Shown here piece by piece: positions 12,198 through 25,700 of a DNA stretch of 64,000 nucleotides (position 1 is the first letter of the stretch; every line of letters starts with the position of its first letter). The translations under genes were made by a program, and so were the position numbers. The notes below the pieces were generated by a model. That model was given only the letters and a program-made list of their open reading frames with translations, searched no databases and was not told the DNA's origin. Source of the DNA: Ectocarpus siliculosus (lineage: Eukaryota > Sar > Phaeophyceae > Ectocarpales > Ectocarpaceae); NCBI GenBank assembly GCA_000310025.1, contig FN649738.1:622346-686345 (forward strand), given 5' to 3'.

Positions 12198-15100
12198 TCA
12201 ACATTCTTTTTCACTACACTCGGTAGCTACAGCGGGACAGAGCTTGCCCACCCAAGGCTGGGAGCCGTCAAGCTCGTCCTTGGAGCACTCGAAGACAGCG
12301 TTCGCGAAGACCTTGTTGAAGGCGTCGGTCGTGTGCAAGCCGTCCCAGAATATGTGTTCGTCGGGGGAATCGCACACAGAGACTGTCGGTGGGTCTACCA
12401 GGCAATTCTGGCAAGGCGACATCTGGTCTTGGCACAGCACACACTCATCCGTAGGGCCATAGTTGTCGCATTGTGCCCAGTCGAAAAGTTTCCCGCGAAG
12501 AGCCTGAGCCTGTTATTCAGGAACAGGCCAAATGAAAGAAAAAAAAACGGGACGACGGTGGTTAGCGAGGAGATAAGACCAGCGTAGGTACGCGAGGTAC
12601 CCGCTTGCTGCATATTGGTGCACTCTCTTCATAGCAATGTTTTTCGTAATTTCGCAAGCACGAACACTGTTGAACCCACGAAGTAGCCCGTTGAGCAACG
12701 TACTTATACATCATCACCGGTTTCGTTCGCGACCAGCGACAAACAACGGCGCACTAACCTGGGAACCCATAATATCCGTGGAAGAATCAACGTGGAAGTT
12801 GTAAGTCAGGCACTGCTCGGGAGTTGAAGAGGTCTTGAAGCCCTCCTCATTGAAAATGTCGCGGTCATGGACCGAGGACTGCAGGCAAAGATGGATAAGC
12901 CCAAACAGGAAAACACGAGAGTTATTGAGAGGGTTTATTCCAAAGGGGCGTAGTCTGTCTCTCACGTTGGGGTTTGGGGTTACCTTTGACGCAAGGAATT
13001 GGAGTTAGTTGCGGTTGGATGCTGGCTCGCCCTGCCAATACCTCGAAACCAGCGGTCCGGGGTGAGCTCTAGACTAGTGAATTTCGAATAGAAGAGCATA
13101 TTTCATCAAGGAAAAAAGAATCGTTGATCAACCTCATGCGCGCGCACAACAGCATCGAAAGGAGGCAAGGCTAGAAAACCATATTGAACTTGAAAGAGAG
13201 GAGGAGGGGATGCGCCGAAAGCACCAGAAAGCACCCATCCACCATTTACGCCCACACATGTAACGCCTAGATTATGCAACAAACTGAGGATGACAACCTC
13301 CACTTACGTCGATGAGGCTGTATAGATCGAGCACGCGTACTTGATCTTCTCCAGCGCTGGACAGCGCGGACAACTTCAAATCCAGCATGGTGTTCATCGT
13401 CGTGATGAACTGGTCGTAGAACTCCGCCAGTGTTAAACCGTAGTAGACGTCAGGTGAATCGAATGCCTGGGCAAACAGAGGAAAAACATCTTCCAGACGT
13501 CAGGGGAAATTACACGATATAGACTGACGTCGGTGTACATCCATAGTTCTTTACCGCATTCATCCATTCGTTGAACAGTTATTTTGTCACGTGCTCGCAG
13601 GCTATCGCGTTCTTGAGAGTATTCAATTGTGCGTTTTGTGGAGCTGCCAGTCGGATAAGGTCTCGTTCCCGGGAACAACACGAAGCAAACCCGGCGCCTG
13701 ATACGGGGTTTGGTGGTTCCAGAATTGAAAATATTAATCACTGTGCTGTGGTCGCCCACGACGAGATTCAGACGTGAAAGCCGACATTTGCAAGAAATCG
13801 CCGCCATTATAATGTGTGTGAACAACGGGGAGCTTCGAAGACGTGGGAGCCGAATTTTCAACTGTCTACCTCGTTTCGAGCAGAAGGGCTCCTCTACTCT
13901 GAGCCTGTAGCTCCTTTAGCTGCATGATTCACCTACCGGGACTCCAAATGGGGACGGGAAGTTGGGCACGAGGATGCGGCCCGTCACGCCCATCTCGATC
14001 AGGGTTGCCACTGCAGCAACTATGTCGTCTGTAACTCCCTGTATGGGCGAACAAAGAGGGAATTACCCAAATGGAAATGACACAACGAATGTACGAGCAA
14101 ATATTTGGAAATTATGGCCACCTGCTCCCTGCAGAAGTACGCTACACGCATGTTTCGCGGACCGATCAAAGGACGGTATGCTCAGCTGTCTGCGCTGTGC
14201 CAGGACCGGGCACCGCCGTCGGTACATTCATAGCTTCAAGGGCGGACCAAGAAGATTGAATGGATACAGAAGAGCGTAACTTGCAGAACAAAGAGGCCAT
14301 GAAACGCACCATCTACCGTTGCAACACTGGCAAGTATAGCTAGAAGTGGAAAATATTGCGATACGCATCAAATCCGTTCTGTGAGCCACGGCCCGCAGGC
14401 TTCAGACACGCGTGTAGCCCCTATCGCAAAATCCATTATCCTCATCTGTCCGAGGACGCGGGTGACACGATGTACCCTACTCTACTCCTCGAAGGCAGTG
14501 TAGCAGTAAAGGGAAGAACCTCGTCTCACCTGCATCATGGTGACAAAATTCATGTCATCAACGGAAACCGGTTCGGTGTAGGTGACGCCGAGATACTCGG
14601 CTAAGGCCGTCCGTTGCATGGCTTCAGCCACATTGGAGACGTCGTTCATCCCGATGCCAATGAAGTGAGTGTATTCTGCACAGCGGGGAGAAGCAAGGGT
14701 TGCGAAGCGAGGTCATCAACACGTGTGATGGTTGTTCCGCACGGTCCACCAGACAAAAAAATAAACTCTGGCAGCAGGTCGATGCGTATGTATCGTGGTG
14801 TTCTGGTTGCATCAAAAATGAAAAAGGAGGTCGTTTCGGATACGAGGATATCTTGATGAATGAAGAACCCCGAACGAAAACATGATGAAAGCTTCCAAGT
14901 CTTGTTTACTTACGGTATACTCATCGGAGCTTTTGGTTCTTCATTGCCAACCCTGTCTGTGTCTCAATCGCATACATTGTCTTGGCACATACGTCGACAC
15001 GAGCTGCGTGCAGACAGGGGTTCGCACATCGAAATGCACAAAAGGCTGTTGGTAAGACCAACACTCTTCCTCACCGCTACTGCATCCGATCTTGCCGTCT

Positions 15101-17088
15101 TCCAGCGAGAAGTCCTTGAGGTACTTCGTCATCTGCTCGCCGAGAGTCTGAAGACACCGGCAAGAACGGACAAGAACACTTACGAACAGAACCCGAGGAG
15201 GCGCAATCTGGTGGAATGACCAATGCTCGCCGCACACCGCCGTGGGTATTTCACACACCGCATGGAGTGGTAATAGTGAATTTTTCGCTATCGCTCGAGT
15301 TTAACCTCACTCATACGGCGTAGATTCACTCACCCCAGTCCGCCTGCTGGCTTTGTCTGCTTTGGTAGTGTATCCAGTGCACAGCTGTTGGGAACGGAAG
15401 GTGTCCGTGGCTGTGCCGGACCCGGTGGCGTAGTTTTGCACCTGTTTCGCGTCGCAATGATACCCACCCGTGTGTTGATACCCCATGACACGCAACACTT
15501 CAAATTTCTAGCGTGACAATAATGTTCGGGGTTGTCATTATTGCGTTCATTGCTGCCTACCACGAAAGTGCATGATGCAGTAGCTCCTTACGTCTGCCAA
15601 TCTTGCTTTCTGAGAACGCTGTCCCGAGCTCACATTGGGTATGTTGAGGTACTGCGCCCACACCTTTCCGTTCGTGTTAGTGCCTTCATGGTATACATCC
15701 ACCATCCCCTGAGTAATTCCGGGCACGTGCGGAACCGTGTCAGATAAACGATCTCGAACTAGGGTCATCAGCATGCTTACACAAAAATGCACTGGTATAA
15801 TTGTTTTGGAACGAGCGATTGTTTTTCCTGCATCAGACGAAAATATTTTTTGGCCATTCCGCATCTCTTCAGAACAGTGGTTGCATGGCAACTACTGGAT
15901 GCATACGTAAATACTCGATGCATGTTGATTTACTGGAGGTCGTCAGGACTACGTACAGTGTATCACGGAGCACAACGATCAAATCCGTGAAAAAAATGAA
16001 GAAAGAGATATCAGCCACACCCAACGTGCGCCACAAAACTGAAGCTGCCCTGGGCTTATGTGTTTGCACCCGCTCGCTGCTGGGCGTGGCGAACAGCCGG
16101 TAGACGTGTGGTGATGTCTTACCGCGAGGGACACCTATGGTTGACCGTCATTCCTGCACAGGTTCACAGTACCACAGGTAAATGTGGTCTATTACAGATG
16201 CGCGGTGACCCATTGACACAACTCGTCTACCCGCTCGGCGGAATATTTTGCTGTTTTCTGAAGACCAAGACGGACTACGGTACTGGCGAGCACTGGCGAT
16301 CGCGAATGCAATTATGCGAGCAGGTTTCACCTCGCCATCGGCATCATAGACCTTCTCCCAAGGGTACACCCCAATGTCCGAGAACGGATACACGTTTGGT
16401 GCGTCGAACCTCCTGCCAGCGTCCGAGTTCGAATCTCCAAACACGATAATCTGGGTGTGACGGGTAGGTGCAAGAGGATGGTTGAGTCAGACCGGAAATG
16501 AACACACCAAGATTTGATTCAGGTGGCTCGGTACAAAAGTGGCCGTATGTACACATGCTAACGTTATAAACGCGAGGATAAACACATATGCTCGAGGGGG
16601 AAGAAGCGTCTACTGTAGTTCGCGCATTGCATAAAAGTCCGTCCCCGGTCGTTGTGCACGTTTTGACATACACATCCAACGAGGATATGCAGAGTCCAGC
16701 TCCATGTGTAACATGGAGTTTGCCCACTCATCAATCAATGGAACCTGAACAACCACAAGCCGACGATGTCTCCATAGAATTATTGGGCTGCGCAGTCCGC
16801 AAGTTCATCCAAGCAAGGAGTGCAGGTTTGTGAGTCACGACAAACCTTCGTCTCCTCGCTGCCTGTTCCACAGGGGTAATCTTTTTTGCACCCGTTGCGA
16901 TTGCCGTGGGCCCTGACCTCTTCTGCTCTCCGACGGTTGCTGGGCTCACCAATATTAGCCCCCTCTGCAGTCCCTTGTTCGCCCACGCCCTCGCTAAGTG
17001 ACACGTCGATAGCTCCCCAGGCGCTGCTGATGGCGGACCATGCCACCAGGCCCGACACGAGAAACATCTTCGTCCACGACGCTACCAT
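12198..17088 (-). CDS. Secreted GDSL (SGNH) lipase/esterase, complete, ten exons
   Basis: A hydrolase of the GDSL/SGNH family, which cleaves ester bonds of lipids or cell-wall esters; the substrate is unknown. Exons in coding order: 17088-16846, 16450-16331, 15708-15592, 15507-15334, 15147-15075, 14675-14530, 14038-13937, 13466-13308, 12878-12759, 12503-12198. They total 1560 nt (519 aa) with all phases closing. The start at 17088 gives a signal peptide (MVASWTKMFLVSGLVAWSAI). An in-frame ATG upstream at 17175 would bury it. Block I is VFGDSNSDAG (nucleophile Ser), block II NYATGSGTATD, block III GIGMND and block V FWDGLH (catalytic Asp/His), so the whole catalytic set is present. An ~80-residue leader precedes block I and a Cys-rich segment precedes block V. 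The last exon has a second possible acceptor six bases earlier (12509). Confidence 0.9.
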
Positions 17089-19734
17089 TGCACACTTTCC
17101 CTGTTTTTCGAAGGTAGGTGGTCGGGATGAAAGTGTGAGCGATTGCGAGGTGCTTGTTGTATCCACCTCACTCATTCATGAAACGCGTTCTACCCGAAGG
17201 TCCAAGCATTCGGTGAAATTTTTCGGGACAAAACGATCATTCCTACAGTAGAAACCGCTCGGCGCAATGATGTACTGCTGCAGTACAGTAGTCGAACAAC
17301 GATCACTCACTACTGTCTGTCGCCCAAGAGTAAATAGCGTTTCCCTCTCTTGCGTGGTTGTCAAAACGATCGGTGGATACGCCTACCTACCTAGCTACCT
17401 AGCTAGAGACACAGGTGGTCATTCGCACAGCAAAGTTTTTCTCCGTCGGTCCATCTCCCGAGCGGGAACAATCGGACCGTCGAACCACGTCTGTCCTCCA
17501 CATCTCCGCTTTTCCGCGCATCTTTGAGTGCAGTTGATGGATGGGGTGTTCGGGAAGCCGGGGCCAGAGAACAACAGTCTCATCCAATGTATGGAAGATA
17601 GGTTCTTCTCCTTCTTGTGGTGGTGGTTATCGAAACCATCGTTGTGCCGGTAGACAAATTTTTGTTCTGGGCAAGAGCGGAGAGCCGAGAGATGCAGCAG
17701 TGCAACCAGCATGGCTCCACCGCCTGAACCACATTCCGAACAAACAAAACAATCCTGCGCGGGCGATATGCATACATACTCTGTACTTGAAGGAGACGCA
17801 AGTCACTAGCATCGATGTCTGCAGCGTATCAGCCCTGTCCTACTCTCGCAAGTACGCATCAGCATGGGCTAAATACTACCTACTACAGGAAGCATGGGCT
17901 AAATACTACCTACTACAGGAAGATGACGTTCTTGAAGCGATATGACATATCCAGTCTAGACTATATACTGCTGTAGGGAGTCATTCCCTCTCCCTCCGGC
18001 TCCCCAACATCTCACCCACCATCCGGTGCAGTGATGCGGGACTGGATGATTTTTCCCTCTCGGGAGGGAGATAGCGACCCCACGACCCCACTGCTGTGTC
18101 CATATCAACACTCATATCGATCGGATCAGGTGGCATGTTGCCGCACAAAATGTTCTCCAAGAAACGTGTGTGGGCGTGTGGGATAAGGTGACGGTTAATG
18201 TATTGATGCGTCGTCGCCCGGCCCGACGTCGACGTAGTCTGGAGCATATCCTCCGCTGGTGTAGTGTATGTTGTATTTGGATACCACTGCTGTAGGCGTC
18301 AAGTTTGTTACTCGAGCACATGACTTGGAAAGTCTGTATTTCCTTCGACAGCATGCTGGATGAAAGAGATGCAAGTAGACTGCGATAAGGAAATTCGCGA
18401 TAGCGTTGTGGTTCTTGATTGACGTCTTATTTGCCTGAGGACAAACAACGCTACGGCAACCCTTACTTCTGGGCGGGCCAACCCGCACGTCACGGTCCAG
18501 TAGCCTTCACGACGCACTACTCCAGATCAAGGCCGAAACATTTAAAGCCTGCACCATTTCCTTTGCGGATGTGTTTTCATTTTTCACGTCTGTCCTCTTG
18601 GCAAACCCGAAAGGCCCTGCTGTACAGCCGAAGGTTTCCCGCTGCTAACCTCCAAGTTACAGTACGGCAAACGTTGGACAATCTCGGCATGTCCCCGGAA
18701 GGCATCCACCTTTTACAAAAAAAAACTCCGTTCGCGACGAGACAACGAGGCTCGAAACAGCATCGATTGGCGACCGACGCCCTATAGCCAAAGTTGAGAC
18801 ACAGCGATCTACAGTGTGTGGCACCGAGTAGACATTCAAAAATAGCTCGCCCCTCCCACCTGAAAAAAGAGACAAGCTTGAGACAAAACTAACGAACAGG
18901 TCCATTCTGTTGCTCTACGCCTTGTCTGGCTTTTCGTCTATTACTCTCAACCCGAAAGGCCCCTGGCATACAAGCGGGGTCCGGGACCAAAATTAATACG
19001 CCGAAAAACACAACCGCAAGTCCTCCTCCAAAGTTACCCCCAAGACACGAACAAGAGGTCAGCATGATGAAACATACGCATAGCAGGGTAGGAACTGGTC
19101 CGAACCCCGGCCTGCCAAAAAAACTCTATCGTACCCCCAACGAGAACGCAGGACGCTTCCATGAAGGGACCAACAACACGACACACGAAAGGAGCGAGAC
19201 TCGTCTGGTCAGGAGGAACGTACAATGTGCGTACATCAGGACGATGTCAAAAATGCGTCTCTGCTGCACTCCCGCACACGCGGCCAACGACACGAGAGCG
19301 CGCTTGTTTTTTTGCGTCTACTACGCATCTACCTGCCTAGCAACGAACCGAAACCCTCTTGATGGTTGCATGAGAAGCTTTGCGTCAACAGCGGGGGGCA
19401 CCGCTGATGGCACGTGCCAACCGTTGGGCCGCCCGCGCAACCCATTTCCAACGCGACACACTGGGCTTGACGAACTTGGAGGTGATTGCCCTCCAGCTAC
19501 CAAAACAGAATAAAACCACGGCGGCTACCAAAGACGAGGCACGCTTACTTCGTACAAAACCCAAGAACAAACGACATTTCGTGGGCGTTCGTCCGCGACC
19601 CCCTCAAACTACACCTTTTTCAGACTCGTTCTCTTGTGTCGACCGCGCCCCTGGGGACATGTGTCTTTCGACAAGCATGCACACATGAAATTCGATTGTC
19701 ATCTTGATTCCGGCTCCCCATTGCATTGCAGCTA
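17089..19734. other. Intergenic region between GDSL and ZW10 genes
   Basis: Upstream of the GDSL start and downstream of the ZW10 stop. It should hold the GDSL promoter, but I see no convincing core element. It contains a two-copy 30-bp tandem repeat (17861-17920) and several short copies of the ACTGCTGTA motif (17966-17975, 18286-18295). Confidence 0.45.
17861..17920. repeat. 30-bp tandem duplication, two copies
   Basis: A unit starting AGCATGGGCTAAATACTACC and ending TACTACAGGA is present twice, back to back and identical, at 17861-17890 and 17891-17920. Exact identity suggests a recent slippage event. Confidence 0.85.
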
Positions 19735-22700
19735 CTAGACCTCAGTGATGGCGTCGAGAATAGCACCTCTGCCGGCGTTGTCTTGGAAAATTGCCCTGAC
19801 GAACGGGAAAGCACCAAGGGCGAGCGAGAGCCAAGTCGACGAAACAACGACGCTACAGATCAAATTCACTGCAGGCGGGCGGGTGGGGCGTGAACGACGG
19901 CAGACGTTGTCTGCCGCGTCAGATGAACGACTGGCCCGGTAGTCCCTGTTTAGCGGGATGCCCCGAATAGCGGTACCAAAGTGCACCTCGGTACTCAAAC
20001 TACCATAAAACTGCCAATCCGGTTTAACGGCGAGCCCTCAATAGCGGTTACAACATTCGTGATACTATGGACCGCTAGCCGCATCACGACTGTATTGCTG
20101 TACAGCAGTAGCCCTCTTTTGGCGCGAGTGTTCTGCTTTGGTGGACAGGGGTACTGTATAGGTCCCTCTACAAGGCCGGTGAAAATCGAGTGACACAGAT
20201 GTGAGGTACTGAAGTTGCTCGTGAACACTCAACAATGCTGGGTGCCCGGTATGAGACCTCCCCAATCGTTTGGCACTCTGAGGCCTACTACAGAATTGAG
20301 TAAAAAATTGCTGCAGTCATCCTGGTGTGAAAATTGAAACTGTTGCTGTGGGAGTCGTGGACGTGTGTCTACAACGTATACACACCTGATCAAGCCAACC
20401 AGCTCGTCATTCGTTAAGGGCCGCAGCCCGTCGCCTTCACCCTGAAGTCGTTCCCCAATAGCCTCCAGCCCAAGCTCCATCATCTGCATCAACGCACCGA
20501 CAGCAGCAACGAAGGTTCAACCAGTCTTTCTGCGCGCTCATCCACCGCGTGGAGACAATGACAGAGGCTAACAGTCAGCAAGGAGTGCCCCCCCCCGGGT
20601 GAACAGCAGTGCTTGGGTGACATCCACAGCGCGCCATTCGCCCGGCCCTATCACACGCTCCCCGTACAAGCCCGAGGACCCAAATCAACACGAGATGGGA
20701 CACGTTCACAGCCACTCTGGCACAACGCAGGCGCGCACGTTGCACCCACGCTGGGAGCATCCGCCGCGACCGACGCAACACGATATCCTTGGCATTTGGC
20801 ACACTACTACCCGGACCAACTCGCAGGGGAAAACAAAACACAACACGAGATCATCACAGATGCACAGCTGAACATCACACGAGGGTGGCGGTATGTGCAT
20901 TGTATCACATCACACCAAGAACACAACCAGCTTTTGATACCCGAGTGATCGAAAAACGCATCTGACCTCTCTCTCCGGATCTCTCTCTCCAACCAGCCGC
21001 ACAACTCTATCCATGCTCATGATCAGCACGATGACCAAACGGGCACTGCTGCTGTAGCTCGAAGGCAACTCTAGCCTCCGTCTTCTCACCTGCCCGACTA
21101 CAACCGCTTTGCTCCAGCCTGGGGTATACTGCTCCGCTTCTGCTGGAGAGTCAAAAATGTCTTGGGCCTGCGGGAATTAACGGGGAGGGGTGGTAATGGG
21201 GGCGATATTGTTCCGAATTCCGAACCCATGATGGCTGTTGCGAATGGAAGTCTTGGTGTCGTACTGCTGTAGGAGTGAACTAAACGAAAAGTGAAGATGC
21301 GGGAAACCTGCACCTTGCTGAGGAATGTGATCTGATACCTCGTCGATTCTTGTCCCTGTGCATGTCCTGTGCAAGTTCAATCTTGCAGATGCGCACGCAT
21401 CGGGTGTGTTACATATCCCACGCGTTGCACATATGCACGCACACACTCATACCCTCGTGTTGCCGATTCTGCACGGCATGTTTGTAACCAGAAAAATCAC
21501 GAACGCAGCCCCGTAGTTGGAACCGGAATCGAAGGCAACAACGAACGCAAACAAATCGCGATATGTCTCACCGCTTCTCCCAGCGTCTTGAAGATCCTGT
21601 GGAGAGCGTGCGTTTGCTCCTCAGCCAAGTCTTGGGCGCCCATAACGGGCGTGCAGATCTTGCCGGCCACCAGCGATAGCAGCGCCCCCATCGCACGCTT
21701 GTACACACGGTCGGGGAGAACCTTGCACCAGGCCTGCAGCATCGCGCCGCACCGCGCCGCAAAAAAAAAGACACAGTGGGGGGAGGGGGTGTCAACAACG
21801 CCGGTTCATTAGCGCCGTCTAGCGCCGGCACAGGCTGAATGAAAATCAAATAGCGCCGGTCCCTCTGAATGGCGCGGGTCGATGCGCTGGGCACATACCG
21901 GCGTTTTTGAGCGCCTCCCACGGCTGTATTACGTCAACACGCGCAACAGGCACAACATCTCTGTACAAGTGGGACACGCACTACGATATTCTCGTAACCT
22001 TACGCCTCGCTTGAAAAAACGTGGCGTGGTCTGTATGCAACACCTCACCACACGTAGGTCGTACCTCGAGTCAAGGTGCGACCTGCGGCAGACACACGCC
22101 AAGGCTTTCATCCCAAGCAGCAGAACCGCATGTGCTACCAGCTCATACAGCTCGAGTCAAGCTGCGACCTTAGGCAGTCACACGCAAGACTTCCATCCTT
22201 AGTAACAGACACGCAGGTACACTACTGAATGCGGGGCACGATGTCACGGAACCCCAGAGACTATTTTCAGTTCAGAGATCACTACACGCGGCATATAGTA
22301 ACCATGTTACGTGTGACATTCCGAACAAGTGACAAGCACGTAACAGAACAGAAAGAAGCACCAACGAATACCTGGCAATAGCCCTAAGAGACATCCACCA
22401 CGCGAGGAATAACTTCAGCGCTACAGAGGCACACCACGGTATGAACCATGTGCCGCAACGGGTTCATTCGTCGTGTGGGAAAATAGGGGAGACAGAAAAC
22501 GAGGAGTTCAACGAGAAGAAGACAGACAAACATAACTTGCCACACCCAAAAAACATGCGTCCTTGGAACCGTCAAGACCCCCAAGCCTTCGCCAGCCGAC
22601 CTGACTCCCGCTAGAAGACGTCGACAGCACACCGTACCGTACCGTACCGTACCGCAGCAGAAAAAAACGCCACTCTGTACGGAACGCCGAACCACCACAA

Positions 22701-25700
22701 GCCAAGACTAAGACTCAGGATTCCGTTCGCCCCTCACACCCACCTGCCGAAGCTGCCGCAAGTGGTACACCGACTTCCGCACAGCTACCGCCGTTGACCC
22801 TTCCTCTCCGCCGCCCCCGCCGTATCCCACCGTCGCCGCGTCGCCCCCGGATGCGGCCATCCATCCCCTCGCATCGAGACGCTCCCGGGGATAGTTCTCG
22901 CCTTCCCCGTGGGGGAACATGCCTTCCAGGGCGGAGGTGGTGGCGTCATGGAGCGAGGAAGACGATGACGATGATGATGATGATGATGCGGCGGCGGCTT
23001 CGGTGGAGGCGAGGACATCCACTCCGACGAAGAACTCGTGCAGCTGCCGCTGTTGCCGCTGCTGCTGCTCGGAGAAGCTGGTATGACGTCACGTGCATGA
23101 ATGGGGGGGGGGCGGAAACACGAGGTTGGACGGTATTGAGCGGTTGAAAGGGGGGAATGTAGGTATGATGGTCTCTTCTCCAGGGCATTTTGATCCTGTC
23201 CTTTCTACTCCTACCCCTGCTAGAACCATCGCGGCTGCCGAGACTAAATAGTGGCACATCTGCACACACTTCACGCCTAACAAACATCATCCCCAGTGCC
23301 ACTAACACGCCACACGCACACACGACCCCCCGCGGGCTGCAAGACTGACTAATTTCACGCCTTGAGAACGAATCACCTGTGCGCAGCCAGCTCTCGGAAA
23401 AGGTGCACGGTATCGATCATCGTGGCCGTCTGGTTAGCTGGGGGAGGCAAGCCGTGTCGGAACTCGTGGCCGAGAGTGACCATGTGGTGCGCGAGGTAGA
23501 GGCAGTCGTTTTGGAAGACCGCCGCGATGCGAGGGACGCCGTCCAGGGCGTTGGCGTGTTGGACGGGAACCACCTGAAAATCATGCGATATCGCGTTTAC
23601 GTGGGATGCACGAATCTGGAAAGTAGATAGCGGTAGTGCCTCAAGGAACCGCAGGCTCGAAAGACAACACCCTGCTGGCACATACAACAGCGTCGAAGAA
23701 TAACGACGTGCCGGCACGACGAGGTGCTACTCTTTTTGTATTTTTGTATTTTTCGTGCAGCCGACCCTGTTCTTGTTTTTCGACATTATCTGCGTGTGGT
23801 GTGCTAACTGCACACTGGATCACGTGTGTGCGCAAGGCACACTGGTATCACTTCGAACCAGAGCCAGTTAAAATACAACCTAAATAACATGGATTCGGTA
23901 GAAGATAAGGATAGCACGCAGTAGTCAAGAACATTAACCTCACCGCCCTGAAAAGGTCGAGCATGTCCCTCGCCGTACGGAACAGCTCCTTAGCGCAATG
24001 AAGCGGGATCTGAACGGTAGGGAGGTGCGAGGGGCACAAAAGAGGTAAGTGAACGGGGGGGTTCCGTGGAAAACTTGGTCCGATTGTACAGACCTCAAGA
24101 GTATTTACCATGCCTTCAAGCGCATTTACCATGCCTTAAGAGCATTTACCGTGCCTTGTACGCTTGTCAGCAATGCAAAACGAATCTCATTGGGGTAGGC
24201 ATAAAGCCTCTCCGCGTACAATGTAGATATGAGTGGGATCCGTGGTTGAGGCCGGGCACTTGCGTAGCCCAATACCTCCAAATAAGCGAATACCCGAATG
24301 CAATGAAAACAAGCGTTTCCCCTCTTGGGGGAAAATCAGAGCTTGCCATGTCGTTGCGCGAGCCACCTCTTGTAGTGCTCGCTATCGTTTCCACCCGGTG
24401 AACTGTTTGCTGATGCGCTCCAGTGGTGGAATGTTCGAAACGTTACGTTTCAGCACGCGCGCGCAAAAACGACACCAGGGTACCAACACAGACCAGACAC
24501 CACCCGAAAGGACATTTTCTGAGCATGCAGCTGACCCACCACAACACAGACTCACCTGGTCCGAACAAGCCTCAGCAAGGGTAGCACGAACAAGCGCCAC
24601 AAGGGAGCTGGCCACGGTCGACACCTGACGTAATCACCAACATGCATCACCATCGACACCAGTGTCCTCAAAATCGTACCCCCTGTTTGTTTTATTGCTT
24701 CTGCGGGGCATCATGCTCCTGAAAACCATGGTGCCTTCCTGCGGGGACGGCTGTCATCAACGGCACCGGCGTTGCCGTTGCAAGAACAGTGTAGATAATA
24801 CTTCCACAATAAGAATCGAACCAGAGTCGAAAACTCCCAATACCAATACGAGGACGACAAAGGAGGTCTGCCTTTTGCCATTGTTGCAGTATTTTAGCTG
24901 AGGGTGCTGTGCACAGTCATCAACGTCACACGTGACGAAACGCAACATGTATCGAAACGGCGCAGGTGCAACGGTACATTCTTACTTGGCATGCCTCGAG
25001 CCGAAACGCCTGCGTCTTGTTATTGTCCTTGTCGTGGCCGTAAATTCCCATTTTCGAACCCTTCGCTGATGTGACACCCTGGCAAGTGAGCCAAGTGAAA
25101 CGGTGGGTTCAGGTCAAGGTTGGCGTTGTTTGCCATCGAGTAGCAAAACCGCCACGTGTTCGTTGGGGCACAACGTGCCTCCCGTTTGTGAATGGACGTG
25201 CTCAGCACTCTCTGCCACAGCAAAAACAGAGGCAACTACCATGATAGTATTTTATGAGAGGAAGAACCCAGAGAAAACCCCTCAAAAACTTAAACTATTG
25301 TAGCCTCCCGGGGTATTGTTACCGTCAAGACTCACCTCGGAAGAAGCTTCGTCGGACGAAGCACCGCCTTCCAGGGCATCGGAAACCTTACGACAGGAAC
25401 ATGTGTCGATCGACACCGATGCGTGTAACAAGTGCAGGTTAGATAGACGCGGGCAGAATGATGGTGAAAGGGGATCAGAATCATTTACACTCATCCGCTA
25501 CATGGTGTCTTATCTCGAAGCAACAACAAACAAGTGATGTCCGGCGAGGGACATAAATAATACTTGCACTGCGGCTCGCTTTCACGACAGCAGTGGCATT
25601 CTTGATGACGGAAAGACAATAGAGCCCCACAGCAACGCGTAAGACCCTCGGGGCAGGCACTACGAAAGAAACAATTGATTGCTCCACGAACAAGAGGGTA

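Noticed and set aside
17861-17920. Possible CRISPR-like direct repeats
   Set aside because: Only two adjacent identical 30-bp units without spacers, in a eukaryotic context; a simple tandem duplication.
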